DNA of 64,000 nt, from NCBI GenBank assembly GCA_043228905.1, contig JBHGNT010000002.1, positions 18,662,001 to 18,726,000 on the forward strand. The letters run 5' to 3'. Below are positions 21,448 to 32,500 of the stretch, in pieces. The position numbers and the translations under genes were made by a program. Position 1 is the first letter of the stretch. Every line of letters starts with the position of its first letter. Source of the DNA: Azolla caroliniana (Eukaryota; Polypodiophyta). The notes below the pieces were generated by a model that saw only the letters and a list, made by a program, of their open reading frames with translations, was not told where the DNA came from and did no database searches.

Positions 21448-22149
21448 GAGGTCGAGGGGGGCTCATTGAGGAGGACGTTTTAGGAGGAGGAGACTATCGC
21501 CAATTTTCGTTCGAAGCTCTTCATCTCCTTATTCACCACTTCTCTTCATCTCATACCCCTTCATCCCCCCATCGCCACGTGCTCGTCTTTTTCGCGTCGG
21601 CACTCAAAGTGCTCGTGAGCCCAAGCTTCGTTGGTTCGACATTGCTCCGACCCGTTCGTCGTTGCAAGCCCGTGTGCTTGCCGTTTGGGTGGTCGTGGTT
21701 CGTTGGGATTGACATTTTGGTGGTGCTCGTGTGTTCATCTTCGCCGCGTTCGGGTTTTCTTTTGTCTCTAAGGGCATTTAATATTTATGTTTTGATTGAG
21801 CTTGTGGTTAACTATAAGTTGCCATTATAAACAAAACCCTATTTTATAAAGGGTCCTCTTGCGTTGGAATCGAACGCGTATTTATCTTTTTTTTTTGATA
21901 ATGTGAAATGCACATAAGAGATCATAACCAGTCTACTTAGCTTCTTACTTCTTAATCAATTTATAGTTGATACAACGAAACCCATTTGGGTTGGGTTGGC
22001 TAAACATGGTATGCTAAAAGGGTGGGTCAACTTGAGCACACGTATCCTAAAAAGGGTGAGCTAAAAGGGTGGCACAAAGGAACACATGCACACCACAATA
22101 TCATTCGTGTTTCTTTCTCTCCTTCTTTCTTTATTCGTGTCTTCCTTGT

Positions 22150-22870
22150 ACGTTCGGCCGTCTTCTGACGAGGGGACCGTTCGGGCTTGCCCATGCACCT
22201 CTCCTCCTCATAAAGGCGTACGAGCATTTTGTGCGTGCGTTTGTGTCTTTCTTGTACGTTCAATCGTCTTGTGACAAGGGGACCGTTCGGGCTTGCCCAT
22301 GCACCTCTCCTCCTCATAAAGGCGTACGAGCATTTTGTGCGTGCGTTTGTGTCTTTCTTGTACGTTCAATCGTCTTGTGACAAGGGGACCGTTCGGGCTT
22401 GCCCATGCACCTCTCCTCCTCATAAAGGCGTACGAGCATTTTTTGCATGTGTTTTGTGTCTTCCTCGTACGTTCAGCCGTCTTGTGACGAGGGGACCGTT
22501 CGGGCTTGCCCATGCACCTCTCCTCCTCATAAAGGCGTACGAGCATTTTGTGCGTGTGTTTGTGTCTTTCTTGTACGTTCGGCCGTCTTGTGACAAGGGG
22601 ACCGTTCGGGCTTGCCCATGCACCTCTCCTCCTCATAAAGGCGTACGAGCATTTGTGTGTGTGTTTTGTGTTTTCCTCGTACGTTCGGTCGTCTTGTGAC
22701 GAGGGGATTGTTCGGGCGTGCCCATGCACCTGTCCTCCTCATAAAGGCGTACGAGCATTTTGTGCATGTGTTTTGTGTCTTCCTCGTACATTCGACGTCT
22801 TGTGACGAGGGAGCGTTCGGGCGTGCCCATGCACCTCTCCTCCTCATAAAGACGTACGGACATTCGTGTT
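22150..22870. repeat. Seven ~107-bp tandem repeats in E 5' LTR
   Basis: Each unit starts near GTTCGGCCGTCTTGTGACGA and includes CTCCTCCTCATAAAGGCGTA. Because 107 is not a multiple of three, successive units are read in successive frames, and both strands stay open for long stretches. Those open frames look like a by-product of the repeat, not genes. Confidence 0.9.
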
Positions 22871-23155
22871 TGTGTTATCGTCCCCTTGTGCGTTCATGTT
22901 GCGTGCTCATCTTTCTTGTACCCGTTTGGTCACTTGGCTTGTGCGGTGATCTCGGAAGGTCGACGAGTCGTGATCAACGAGAGCCACCGGCCTCACAGAA
23001 CAAAGGGCAATGAGACCTTGCTTGGGAAGGGGTCGGGAAGTAGTATTGTCGTAAAGCAAACCTCGGGTCTTCTCTATCCCTTGAGTACTCCCTAGTCCAA
23101 GACCCATGTGGTCCCACCCAAGTAACACACGTGCGCGAAACTTCGCGACATAAAT

Positions 23156-23172
23156 TGGTGAACCAGATGTGA
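23156..23172 (+). promoter_or_regulatory. Element E primer-binding site (putative)
   Basis: TGGTGAACCAGATGTGA starts five bases after the 5' LTR. TGG matches the universal CCA end of a tRNA, but this is not the initiator-Met site used by the copia elements here. The priming tRNA is not identified. Confidence 0.55.
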
Positions 23173-23220
23173 AAGGGCGGCAAGGGAGAACCAAGATGCG
23201 AGGAGGAACTCGCTGAAGCG

Positions 23221-24921
23221 ATGGTGGCGGCAACAGACCATTTGGTAAATGCCCGAGAAGGCATCACCGGCCTAGACCGGGCCATAGAGACGATGGTTAG
23301 CACAACGGGGCGTTTCAATGGAAGAGATATCACGAGCTACTTGGATGCCTATAAGGTCAAAATGCTTATGCGAAACGTCCCCGAAGATAGGCGGCTAACC
23401 GGATTCGCTAGAGTGGTAGCGCCGAGTATCCACACGGAGGTACTCGAGATCCAAGCGAACTGTTGCAATTGGGTGGAGTTCGAAGAAAGACTCCTCGAGA
23501 AGTACGGCCTTGATGACTCACTCAAAATTTCGAAAAGGGATCTAATGGAGTGGGTTGAGCTTCCCGGCAAGGGGAGAAATACTATGGTACTTTTACAAGA
23601 ATTTGAGAAGCGCTTCGAGCGACTCTCAACGCTCGATAGGATGGTGCTTGACACAAGCAAGGTCCTACTATTCATAAAGATTGTTGATGCACGAGATCGA
23701 GAGAAGGTGGAGTCCCTCCTCGAAACTGATGATGAGCTCACGATGGATTGGGCTATGGTAAAACGGGTTTGTAGCCGCTTCGATAAGAGAAGGGAATGGA
23801 ATGACGGGTCTCCGTTGAGCGGCCAAACATCCATAGGCTCCATTAGTGAGACACACGAACCTAGGGGTGGTAGAATACCTCAAGAAAGAGAGCAAGCAAA
23901 TGCAAGGTTCATCCCCGAGAGAAACGTGGTTGAAGCACCGTTAGGAGGGTCGGCAATAGACGAGCTCACAAAGATGGTGCGAGATCTCCAAATAGCGCAA
24001 GCTAGGAGAGAGAGTGGCGGCCCTCAAGATCGATGTCCCCCGTTCACGCAAAGATGTATGTGGTGCGACAACCCCGACCACCTACGAAGGGAGTGTGGAG
24101 ACTTTCAAGAGGCCCTAAGAAAGGATATTGTCTATCTTTGGAACAATAGGGTCTATTCGACGGAGACAAGGCGCCCCTTGGGGTTGAATCAAGGCCGAGG
24201 GGGCATGAGAAGGCTAATGGAGGAGGCCGAAGCACGACATGTTGAAGCCGTCCACTACTCGGCGTCGGCTGGGATCCGAGTGGGGAAAGAGGTGAGGAGG
24301 CAAACGGAGAAAGAGTTTGACTTTTGGACGTCAATCCTTGGAAGCCTCTCTAAGGGGAAGTTCAAAAGAGAAGAAGCGGACGAAGTGGAAAGAAGGGTCC
24401 AAGAAGCAACCGGGTGGAAGGATCCAGTGGAAGAAAAGACAGGCTTAGTGGAAGCCACTTGCCAAAACTACGAAGTAATGGTAGAAGAGAAAAAGGTAGG
24501 AAATGACGAGGGAGCCGGTCCATCAAGGAAATATGATGCTCGAGGTGCACGAAGAAGGGAAGAGCCGAACCAGTCTCAAGCACGCGACGAAAGATGGAAA
24601 GAGAAGGGGAACCCCCCCAACTTCAAGCTTTGTTCGGAGATCGAACAAGCAACAGACTTGAAGAAGGTAGTGGAGGAGAGGATCCTCGATAGTCGCGTAG
24701 AGTTTACTCTGCGAGAGGTCCTCGGAATTGCCAAGAAAGAATTCCACGAGGTCATCATCAACCTGATGAAGAGGAAGCGGCTCTCAATGGAGCAAGAAGT
24801 GGCAAAACCCGCGATTGTAAATGCATTGTCAACTGAGGTCCCCGAGGAAGACGAAGACTATGCAAACAGTCACTACACGAGGCCGCATTGGGCGAGAGCG
24901 ACAACGGAGACACCGATATGA
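23221..24921 (+). CDS. Element E Gag
   Basis: A 566-residue open frame encoding capsid and nucleocapsid. The first ~200 residues form a helical gag region (GRFNGRDITSYLDAYK, LEKYGLDDSLKISKRDLMEW). A single CCHC zinc knuckle, CMWCDNPDHLRREC, lies near residue 280. A charged, Glu/Arg-rich region follows. The frame stops at TGA (24919-24921), but the same frame continues directly into the protease, so this stop is probably a CGA-to-TGA change within an original gag-pol fusion. Programmed read-through is a less likely alternative. The start ATG lies 70 bp after the LTR. Confidence 0.85.
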   Translation: MVAATDHLVNAREGITGLDRAIETMVSTTGRFNGRDITSYLDAYKVKMLMRNVPEDRRLTGFARVVAPSIHTEVLEIQANCCNWVEFEERLLEKYGLDDSLKISKRDLMEWVELPGKGRNTMVLLQEFEKRFERLSTLDRMVLDTSKVLLFIKIVDARDREKVESLLETDDELTMDWAMVKRVCSRFDKRREWNDGSPLSGQTSIGSISETHEPRGGRIPQEREQANARFIPERNVVEAPLGGSAIDELTKMVRDLQIAQARRESGGPQDRCPPFTQRCMWCDNPDHLRRECGDFQEALRKDIVYLWNNRVYSTETRRPLGLNQGRGGMRRLMEEAEARHVEAVHYSASAGIRVGKEVRRQTEKEFDFWTSILGSLSKGKFKREEADEVERRVQEATGWKDPVEEKTGLVEATCQNYEVMVEEKKVGNDEGAGPSRKYDARGARRREEPNQSQARDERWKEKGNPPNFKLCSEIEQATDLKKVVEERILDSRVEFTLREVLGIAKKEFHEVIINLMKRKRLSMEQEVAKPAIVNALSTEVPEEDEDYANSHYTRPHWARATTETPI

Positions 24922-25344
24922 GTTGGAGATGTAAAAGAGCCGGTGGTAGCATTGATCGACCATGGCTCTGAGATCAACCTTATGTCCATGGACTTTTATA
25001 AAAAGGGAAAGTGGCCGATCAACACGAAGCATGGGTGGAAGATTAGAGCGGCGACCCGAGCAACCGAGGAGCTATACGGGGCTTGCCCGAATGTACATGT
25101 GAAGGTGGGGGACGTAGAAATAGATCAACATTTCTTTGTTCAAGAGACATCCTCGCACCCAGTCATCTTGGGTGAACCATACATCACGGCGGCCCGCATG
25201 GAGACGAAGGTGCTAGACAACGGGTCGGCATATGCGAGGGTCAAGAGCCAAGATGGGAAGCATTCGGTCCAATTCCTTACAGTGAGGCCCAACCATGAGC
25301 GCAATCGAGCCTCCCTCAAAGGGGATAGTCGAGAGAATTTTTGA
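24922..25344 (+). CDS. Element E aspartic protease
   Basis: In frame with gag after the TGA. It contains PVVALIDHGSEINLMS, the retropepsin active site in the form Asp-His-Gly-Ser (usual Asp-Ser/Thr-Gly), then HPVILGEPYI corresponding to the flap/ILG region. It would cleave the Gag-Pol polyprotein. It ends in a frameshift near 25340. Confidence 0.8.
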   Translation, partial: VGDVKEPVVALIDHGSEINLMSMDFYKKGKWPINTKHGWKIRAATRATEELYGACPNVHVKVGDVEIDQHFFVQETSSHPVILGEPYITAARMETKVLDNGSAYARVKSQDGKHSVQFLTVRPNHERNRASLKGDSRENF

Positions 25345-25907
25345 TTCGGGCTATTAAAGAGTGGGGCCGCAATAGCCCGAGGCAAACTAAGACCCTAAAC
25401 CCTTGTAAAACTATTAAATGTAATAGGAAACAATTTTGGTTCTCCGAAACTGGAGCTTGTAAAATTACTAGTTTAAGTGATAGAGATAAGTCTAGGGCCA
25501 AGAGATACGAAAGGTATCTCAAACAATGTAATTTATTGGGGGAAGATGACACCATAAGCGGCGCCATGGAGGCGGTCTCGTTCGACGACACTCTCAGAGA
25601 GATGGAGAGGGTAGTCGTTTTGGGCCTTAATGAAGACAAGGTAATTCCAGTCAACTTAGTTGACATGTACACCGCCATCGAAGAGCTTGGGCGGTTGATT
25701 GAGGAAATGAGGATGGTGAAGGTGCAAACAAAGTACAAGACCGTGGACAAGAAGGTGAAGCCTGTGGCTGCCCCATTGCCTAACGATAGTTGGGATCGGA
25801 ATAAGGGGGTAGCGGCTGATCCTAGCTTGCGGGACCCACGAGGCATAGGGCACCGGTTCACCGACGAGACGTGATAGAAGCTCCGGGTTGATGGGGGTGG
25901 TTTCCTA
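25345..25907 (+). CDS. Element E protease-RT linker (frameshifted)
   Basis: Reads in the third frame: IRAIKEWGRNSPRQTKTLNP, then a charged region to DPRGIGHRFTDET and a TGA at 25872-25874. The segment sits between protease and RT of one former polyprotein. It has no recognised fold; its Lys/Glu content fits a linker. Confidence 0.6.
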
Positions 25908-26760
25908 TTGCCTAGGGAGGAGGAAAGATTTAGAAGGATGATCGAAAGCCACGGAAGGGCTTTCGCCTTCTCGTTGGGTGAGATAGGATGTGTAAACCCT
26001 AAGATCGAGGAGCCAATGGTGATCTTTACGGTGCCGCATGTATCGTGGAACATCAAGCCAATCCTCGTTCCGAGAGCTCACATCCCGAAGTTGATTGAAC
26101 TACTCAAGGAAAAGATCGAGATGGGTATCCTCAAGCCATCAAGCGCCCCATACTCGAATCGGTGGTTCACTATGCCAAAGAAGAACAACACATTACGCTT
26201 CATCCAGGACCTACAACCTATTAATCAAGCGACAATTGAAAATGCTGGGGTCGGACCGAGCGTTGACGAATTCGCCGAGGCCTTTGCTGGAAGGTCTATT
26301 TATTCAATCGGTGATCTATACTCGGGGTATGATCAATTCCAACTAGCTGTGGAGAGTAGGGACATCACGACGATGCGGACCCCTATCGGCCTAGTGCGAA
26401 TGTGTACCTTGCCACAAGGAGGCACTAACTCTGTAGCCCACATGGTAAATGCAATGAACAAGGTACTGAGAGATTGCATCCCCGACATCACCATGCCGTT
26501 CCTCGATGACATCCCCATAAAAGGGTGCTCTGAAGCGGAGAAAGATGAAACCTTGGACGAGGATGGGTGCAGACGTTTTGTAGCATATCACATCTCCGAT
26601 TGCGAGAAGGTTCTACAAAGACTCGAAGATGCACGCTTGACCTTCTCGGGTGAGAAATCGGCATTCGGCCAACCGGAGATCCTTGTGGTGGGACACTTGT
26701 GCGGGGCGTACGGACAAAAGCCGTCCCTGGCAAAGGTGGATGCCCTCAAACATGAGGGAA
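25908..26760 (+). CDS. Element E reverse transcriptase
   Basis: Ty3/gypsy RT. Visible in order: VPRAHIPKLIELLKEKIEMG, SSAPYSNRWFTMPKKN, LRFIQDLQPINQATI, YSIGDLYSGYDQFQLAVESR (first catalytic Asp), TPIGLVRMCTLPQGGTNS, and MPFLDDIPIKG, the catalytic pair in an FLDD box in place of YVDD/YIDD. Then LTFSGEKSAFG and VVGHLCGAYGQKPS. A frameshift near 26748 and a TGA at 26784-26786 separate it from RNase H. The FLDDIPIKG box and the 'PQGGTNSVAH' motif are unlike the other gypsy element (H) in this window. Confidence 0.88.
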
Positions 26761-27426
26761 GAATGTAATTTGCAAACAGAGGTGAGGTGATTTCTTGGTG
26801 CTTGTGCATTCTACCACATCTGGATTCCGCACTATGCTCACCTAGCCGAGCCCTTGTATGGGCTACTCAAGAAGGGGCGGAAGTTCAAGTGGGAGGAAGA
26901 GCACACAGAGGCAATGAAGAGGCTCAAAGGAATGTTGGTAGCGGCACCAACTTTACGAAAAGCCATATACAAGGAAGGGGTGCCCATCTACGTGACGGTA
27001 GATACGAGTCCAACAGGGATCGGATGGGTCATCAACCAAGAAGGAGAGGATGGTACACGCTATGCCATCCGGTTTGGAGCCAGGGTCTTAAGCGAGCGAC
27101 AACGAGGATACACCCAAGTAAAACGTGAGCTTTGGGGTATTGTGTCCGCGGTGAAGGCAGATAAAGATTACCTAATCGGGTCAGAGGTGGTAATAGGGAT
27201 GGTTTCGGGGTGTGCAACACCTGACCTAGCTATGCTAAGATGGATTGCTTACATCAAATCAATGAACCCGGAGATTCACCACATTTCAGGGAAGAACAAT
27301 GTCATGGCAGATATGCTATCGAGGGCAAGGTTCGAGGGCGAAAGCGACATGGTGTCTGAAGATGAGGATGTCGCTCTTGACTTCTTCAAGACGGCCCAAG
27401 CGTCTATAGATGATCAAGATGTGTGA
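26761..27426 (+). CDS. Element E RNase H
   Basis: After the frame change the sequence reads FLGACAFYHIWIPHYAHLAE, then PLYGLLKKGRKFKW, VTVDTSPTGIGWVI (catalytic Asp), GYTQVKRELWGIVSAVKADK (catalytic Glu) and HHISGKNNVMADMLSRA (last Asp region). It removes the RNA strand of the RNA-DNA hybrid. The frame stays open to TGA at 27424-27426 and then shifts before integrase. Confidence 0.85.
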
Positions 27427-27464
27427 GTACTCCACGCCTTCAACGAAAGTGAATACGAAGGGGA

Positions 27465-28426
27465 GTGGTTACACATTGGCAAGAAGCACAGAGAGTCCGA
27501 AAGAAAGCGTACAAGTACTTCCTACGAGGGGGATTCCTTTGGAGGCTCCCGAAGAGAAGGACGGGGATGCCACAACGAGTGGTCATAAAGGAAGAGGACC
27601 AGATAACATTGGTGTCTGAATTCCACGAGAGTCCTTGGGCGGGCCATAGAGGAACGTGGGAAACATTCGAGAAGTTAAAGGAGAAGTATTGGTGGCTGGG
27701 AATGTACAAGGATGTCGCCCATTTCGTGGGGACGTGTGAAAGCTGCCAGATACACTCCAACATACGCCATAGGGACGAGTTGCACCCGACCTACCCACTC
27801 GCCATACACTTCAAATGGATGGTGGATTTGGTTTCGATGCCGATGGGAGTGGGCCAAATGAAATATTTGGTGCTAGCAAGAGAAGACCTAACAAACCAAG
27901 TAGAAGGGCGCGCCTTAGCAAACAAAACGACGACGGGGGTGTGTAAATTCTTACTCGAGGATGTCATCTGTCAGTACGGATGTGTGGGAAAGATAGTGGC
28001 CGACGGAGGAGAGCTGAACGCTCACAAAGCTACATAGCTCTTTGACCGACTTGGAGTGAAGCTCTCTCTCACGATTGCTTATAACCCGGAGGCTAATGGA
28101 AAGATAGAACGCGGACACGGGCCTATTGTGAAAGCCATTGTACAAGCTTGTGATGGGCGAGTTGGGAATTGGCCTCGGTTACTACCTTATGCCTTGTGGG
28201 CCGATAGAACAACTCATAGCTCAGTTACACGTTTCATGCCAGCTGAACTCATGTACGGACAAAAGCCGGTGATGCCCATTGAAGACACGATCGCTTCATG
28301 GGTAGCGATGCCATGGGAAAACGAGATGAGTCGAGAAGAGCTTCTAGCCACAAGGATAAGGCAACTTGAGAGAAGACCCGAAGACTTGGAGTTGGAAAAG
28401 GAGAGGTTAGAAGCGGCTAGGCTAAG
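27465..28426 (+). CDS. Element E integrase, 5' part (interrupted by F)
   Basis: HHCC zinc finger: HESPWAGHRGTWETFEKLK, then CESCQIHS. Catalytic core: WMVDLVSMP (Asp), VADGGELNAH (Asp), YNPEANGKIERGHGP (Glu). An in-frame TAG at 28035-28037 falls between the second and third catalytic residues. After the core comes WADRTTHSSVTRFMPAELMY, a GKPF/Y-like position. The frame runs to LEAARLSN, where copia F is inserted after TAACA (28427-28431). Confidence 0.88.
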
Positions 28427-28431
28427 TAACA
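28427..28431. repeat. Target duplication of element F, left
   Basis: TAACA, repeated at 39439-39443 on the other side of F. Confidence 0.92.
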
Positions 28432-28706
28432 TGTTGAGAACACGACGTTCCTTATGTCCGACGCTCGGCCACAACGGAGATTCTTTTCATACACAAAAAA
28501 ACAGGTAATGAAACGCGACACAAAGGAGAGAAATGGTACACAGGAGGTTTACGTGGAAAACCCCAAAATAAGGGAAAAACCACGGCAGCCCACAGGCTGC
28601 AAACTGTCACTATGTAGGAATATACAACAGTGAGTTCACTGAGGCAACGACCTCGTGTTCTCAGATCTTCGCCACAGGCGGCGGTTACAACAGAGGCAAC
28701 GACCTC

Positions 28707-28744
<38 letters not shown>

Positions 28745-28845
28745 ACAGTTACGCGCTCTCTCTTCTTCTTGCACCAACAAGGAAGAATAACAACAACAAA
28801 AAACAAAACACACAACTAAAAGTTTGCCCTAAGTCACATTTATAC
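28432..28845 (-). repeat. Element F 3' LTR, distal part (split by G)
   Basis: Matches 38725-39137 of the other LTR, including a (CT)n run (about 28707-28742). It ends at TATAC, the target duplication of G. Confidence 0.93.
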
Positions 28846-29231
28846 TGTTGGGATTTCGGTCCCTCCGGATGGGATGTCCGGAGATAAATGACGGCAAGCC
28901 CGGTTACGGTTACGGAACCGGAGGATGAAGAGTACCCGGCATGAAGCCGGATGAAGAAGACCCCGGCTACGGAGCCGGATGATGAAGACCCCGGCTACAG
29001 AGCCGGATGATGAAGACCCCGGCTACGGAGTCGGATGACGAATGTACCCGGAGAGAGATCCGGATGCGGGGACATATCTGTGAATATGTTTGCTAAGGGC
29101 CCTTGAGGCTATATTTGTAAATAGCCCGAAAGTCATATGTGTATAAATATGACTTAGGGCAAACTGTTTAGTGCTGCTGTAGGTTGTTACTCATTTTTCT
29201 GGTTTTCCACTTAGAGGGAGCTAAGTGAGCA

Positions 29232-29267
<36 letters not shown>

Positions 29268-29531
29268 GAAGAGGTCGTTGCCTTTGTGTATTACCGCCGC
29301 CTGTGGCGAAGACAGTGAGCTCAAGGTTGTTGCCTTGTAGCTTCACCATTGTACATCTCTGTTTATAGTGGTAGTTGGAGTTTGAGGACTCCCGTGGTTT
29401 TTTCCCATTTAGGGTTTTCCACGTAAAACATCCTGTGTACTCTTCTCTCTATTGTCTTCGTGCATTTTGTATTTCTTGTTTTCTGTGAGTTGATCCTATT
29501 CCTCGGTGGTGGCCGAGTGCTGTGTTTAACA
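28846..29531 (+). repeat. Element G 5' LTR
   Basis: 686 bp. U3 holds three 28-bp units (GACCCCGGCTACGGAGCCGG core) at about 28953-29036, TATA box TATAAATA at 29142-29149, a (GA)n run near 29234-29266, and GGGTTTTCCACGTAAA at about 29410. Confidence 0.95.
29142..29149 (+). promoter_or_regulatory. TATA box of element G 5' LTR
   Basis: TATAAATA downstream of the 28-bp U3 repeats. The same box is at 33915-33922 in the 3' LTR. Confidence 0.75.
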
Positions 29532-29534
29532 AAG

Positions 29535-29547
29535 TGGTATCAGAGCG
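29535..29547 (+). promoter_or_regulatory. Element G primer-binding site
   Basis: TGGTATCAGAGCG, complementary to the initiator tRNA-Met 3' end, three bases after the LTR. Confidence 0.92.
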
Positions 29548-29562
29548 ACGGTAACACAGAAA

Positions 29563-32500
29563 ATGGAAGGCGGCGGTAGTGGGCCTCCGGGCATGATGGC
29601 GTTGAACTCACAGAACTACGCCGACTGGAAGATAAAGATGGAAGACCTTCTCATCGTCCGAGACCTGTACGAACCGATCGAAAATGCCGAGATACCCAAG
29701 GGGGTAATAGAGTCGGAGTGGAAGCTCCTGAACCGGAAAGCCGTAGCGCCGATCCGGCAATATGTCGATGTAAGTGTTCTGCAACATGTGGCGAACGATA
29801 CGAACGCCTATGAGATGTGGCAGAAGCTGTCCGGACTGTATGAGAGGAAGAATGCTCTGACCCGGACCTCCCTGATGAGGAAGATAGTGAATCTTAAGTA
29901 CCGGGACGGCGAGAGCATGGTCGAACACGTCAGCACGTTCATGGGATTCGTGAACCAGCTTGCGGCGATCAAGTTCCCGTTGGATGACGCAATGCAAGCC
30001 ATCATGCTGATGTGTACCCTTTCGAAGAGCTGAGAAAACTTGGTAGTTACTCTCAGCACCTCCTGTAAGGAAGAGAACTTGTCTTTACTAACGGTAAAGA
30101 CAAGTATTCTAAATGAAGAAGCGCGTCGGAGAGATAAAGAACCGGCCTCCGACTCGAAGGCGCTGCTTACCGAATCGGAACGGGGAAGACAACGGAACCG
30201 GAGTCCGCAAAGATGGGAGAAGTCAGGGACACGGTCGCAGTCGAGGGGAAGACCTACATGCTTCTACTGTGGGAAGCCGGGGCACTTCCAGAAGAACTGT
30301 CGGCATTTCCGGAAAGACAACGGAACCGACGGTACCGATTCGAAGAAGTCACCGGAGCGAAACGGTGCATACCGGGGAGCCACGGACCGGAGAGGTCCGG
30401 ATCGGCGAGGGCAGGACCGGAAAGGAACGACGGCTCTCGCGGCAAGTGAAGAAGAGATAATGCTCATTACCGAAGAGAGGGAGCTGAACCTTGCCGGTGA
30501 AGAGATGACCTGGGTGGTCGATTCCGGAGCGTCGTTCCACCTGACCCCGGAGAAGAAATACTTCTCATCCTACGCAGCCGGTGAGCACGGCTGTGTCCGG
30601 ATGGGAAATGAAGGTACATGCCGGATTGCCGGCATAGGAGACGTGTGGCTGATGACATCAACCGGATGCAAGATGCTGCTGAAGGATGTCCGACACGTTC
30701 CGGAGGTTCGATTGAACCTGATTTCGGCCGGGAGGCTAGACGATGAAGGCTACACGGGTAGCATCCGGAACGGGGTCATGAAGTTCAGCAAAGGGAGCCT
30801 GATAGTGGCTCGGGCCCGGAAGGTCAACACGCTGTACCTGATGAATTCCCGGCTATGTCCGGAGGAGCTGAACGTGGCAGCTACCACTGCCGGTGAGCTG
30901 TGGCACAAGAGACTGTGCCACATGAGCGAGAAGGGGATGAAGAGGCTTGCCGAAGACAACCTGATACCGGTAAAGCACGTACACCTGGGGAAGTGTACCG
31001 ACTGTCTGGCCGGTAAGCAGAACCGAACCTCCTTCCACTCAAGGCCACCGACGAGACGTAGCGCACCATTGGAGTTGGTGCACACTGACGTGTGTCAAGT
31101 AGAAACGAAGTCACATGGCGGAGCCCAGTACTTCGTGACATTCATTGATGACCATAGCCGGAAGCTGTGGACGGCACCGTTGAAGACAAAGGACCAAGTA
31201 CTGTCCGTCTTCAAAGAACTCCACGCGAGAGTGGAAAGAGAATCCGGCAAGAAGCTGAAAGCACTACGAGCGGATAACGGAGGAGAATACCGAGGGCAAT
31301 TTGAGGAGTATTGCCGTTCGATGGGAATCCGGCTCGAGTTTACTGTGCCGAAGACGCCGGAACTGAACAGGCTGGCCGAGAGGATGAACCGGACCATAAT
31401 GGAGAGGGTCCGGAGTATGCTGGCGCATGCGAAATTACCCAAGGGGTTTTGGGCTGAGGCAATGTCGACGGCGACATACGTGATAAACAGATCACCCTCA
31501 GTACCTTTGGACGGAGACACGCCGCAGAGAGTGTGGACCGGTAGGGAAGTATCCTACCGGCATCTGAAGGTGTTCGGGTGTCTCGCATATGTGCATGTGG
31601 CAAAGGACCGGAGAGGAAAGCTAGATCCAAAGACCCGGCCATGCATATTCCTCGGTTACGGCAATGACGAGTTCGGCTACCGAGTATGGAACCCGGTCGA
31701 CAAAAAGATATTCCGGAGTCGTGATATCATCTTCATGGAGGACAAAACACTCGCCGACTGGGAGTCGGAGAAGAAGATGAAGAGCTCCAAGTCGACCGGT
31801 GAGGATCAACTCTACGAGGAGCAGTCCCGACCGGCAAGGGACCGGTTAGCACTCGAGGATCCGGCCGAAGACGGTGAAGAAACAGAACCGGCCGAGGAAG
31901 ATGAAACTGATACCAGAACCGGCCCCGATCCCGAAATGGATTCGGATGAAGAGGAAACGGAGGAGCCGGTTACCGAAGCTCCGGAACGGAGATATCCTCT
32001 AAGAGAGAGAAGGGCCCCCCGGAGATTTCCGGAACCAGAGCACGTGCTGCTAACCGACGAGGGGGAGCCGGAGAGTTTTGAAGAAGCAAAGCTTGACACC
32101 CATAGCCGCAGGTGGTTAAGTGCCATGCAGGAGGAGATGGATTCCCTGCATGAGAACCACACATATGAACTTGCGGAGTTGCCGAAAGGAAAGCGAGCAC
32201 TTCGAAACAAGTGGGTGTTCAAGCTTAAACCGGGAGATGCCGGAAACCCCCCGAGATACAAAGCCAGGATCGTGGTGAAGGGGTTCCAGCAGAAGAAGGG
32301 CGTCGACTTCGACGAGATATTTGCCCCGGTAGTGAAGATGACCTCCATCCGGACGGTGCTGAGCATAGCGGCAAGCATGGATCTCGAGGTAGAACAGATG
32401 GACGTGAAGACGGCATTCCTTCACGGTGACCTTGAAGAAGAGATCTACATGCAACAACCGGAAGGATTCGAGAAGAAAGGGAAGGAGCACCTGGTATGCC

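Larger units (their letters stand above)
21055..23150 (+). repeat. Element E 5' LTR
   Basis: 2096 bp from TGTCGTGATG to TTCGCGACA. TATA box TATAAAAG at 21440-21447, so transcription would start about 30 bp downstream and the last ~1.65 kb is transcribed leader. It carries seven ~107-bp tandem repeats (22150-22870) and about 200 bp (about 21895-22095) absent from the 3' LTR. Confidence 0.9.

Noticed and set aside
22027-22863. Long minus- and plus-strand open frames over the E LTR repeats (up to 173 codons, Arg/Lys-rich; repeated at 40662-41432)
   Set aside because: They are the same 107-bp repeat read in rotating frames on both strands and end where the repeats end. They are a by-product of repeat composition, not genes.
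30031-30033. Programmed stop read-through between gag and pol in element G
   Set aside because: The stop replaces a Trp that is conserved in three relatives within gag itself, not at a domain border. A nonsense mutation is simpler.
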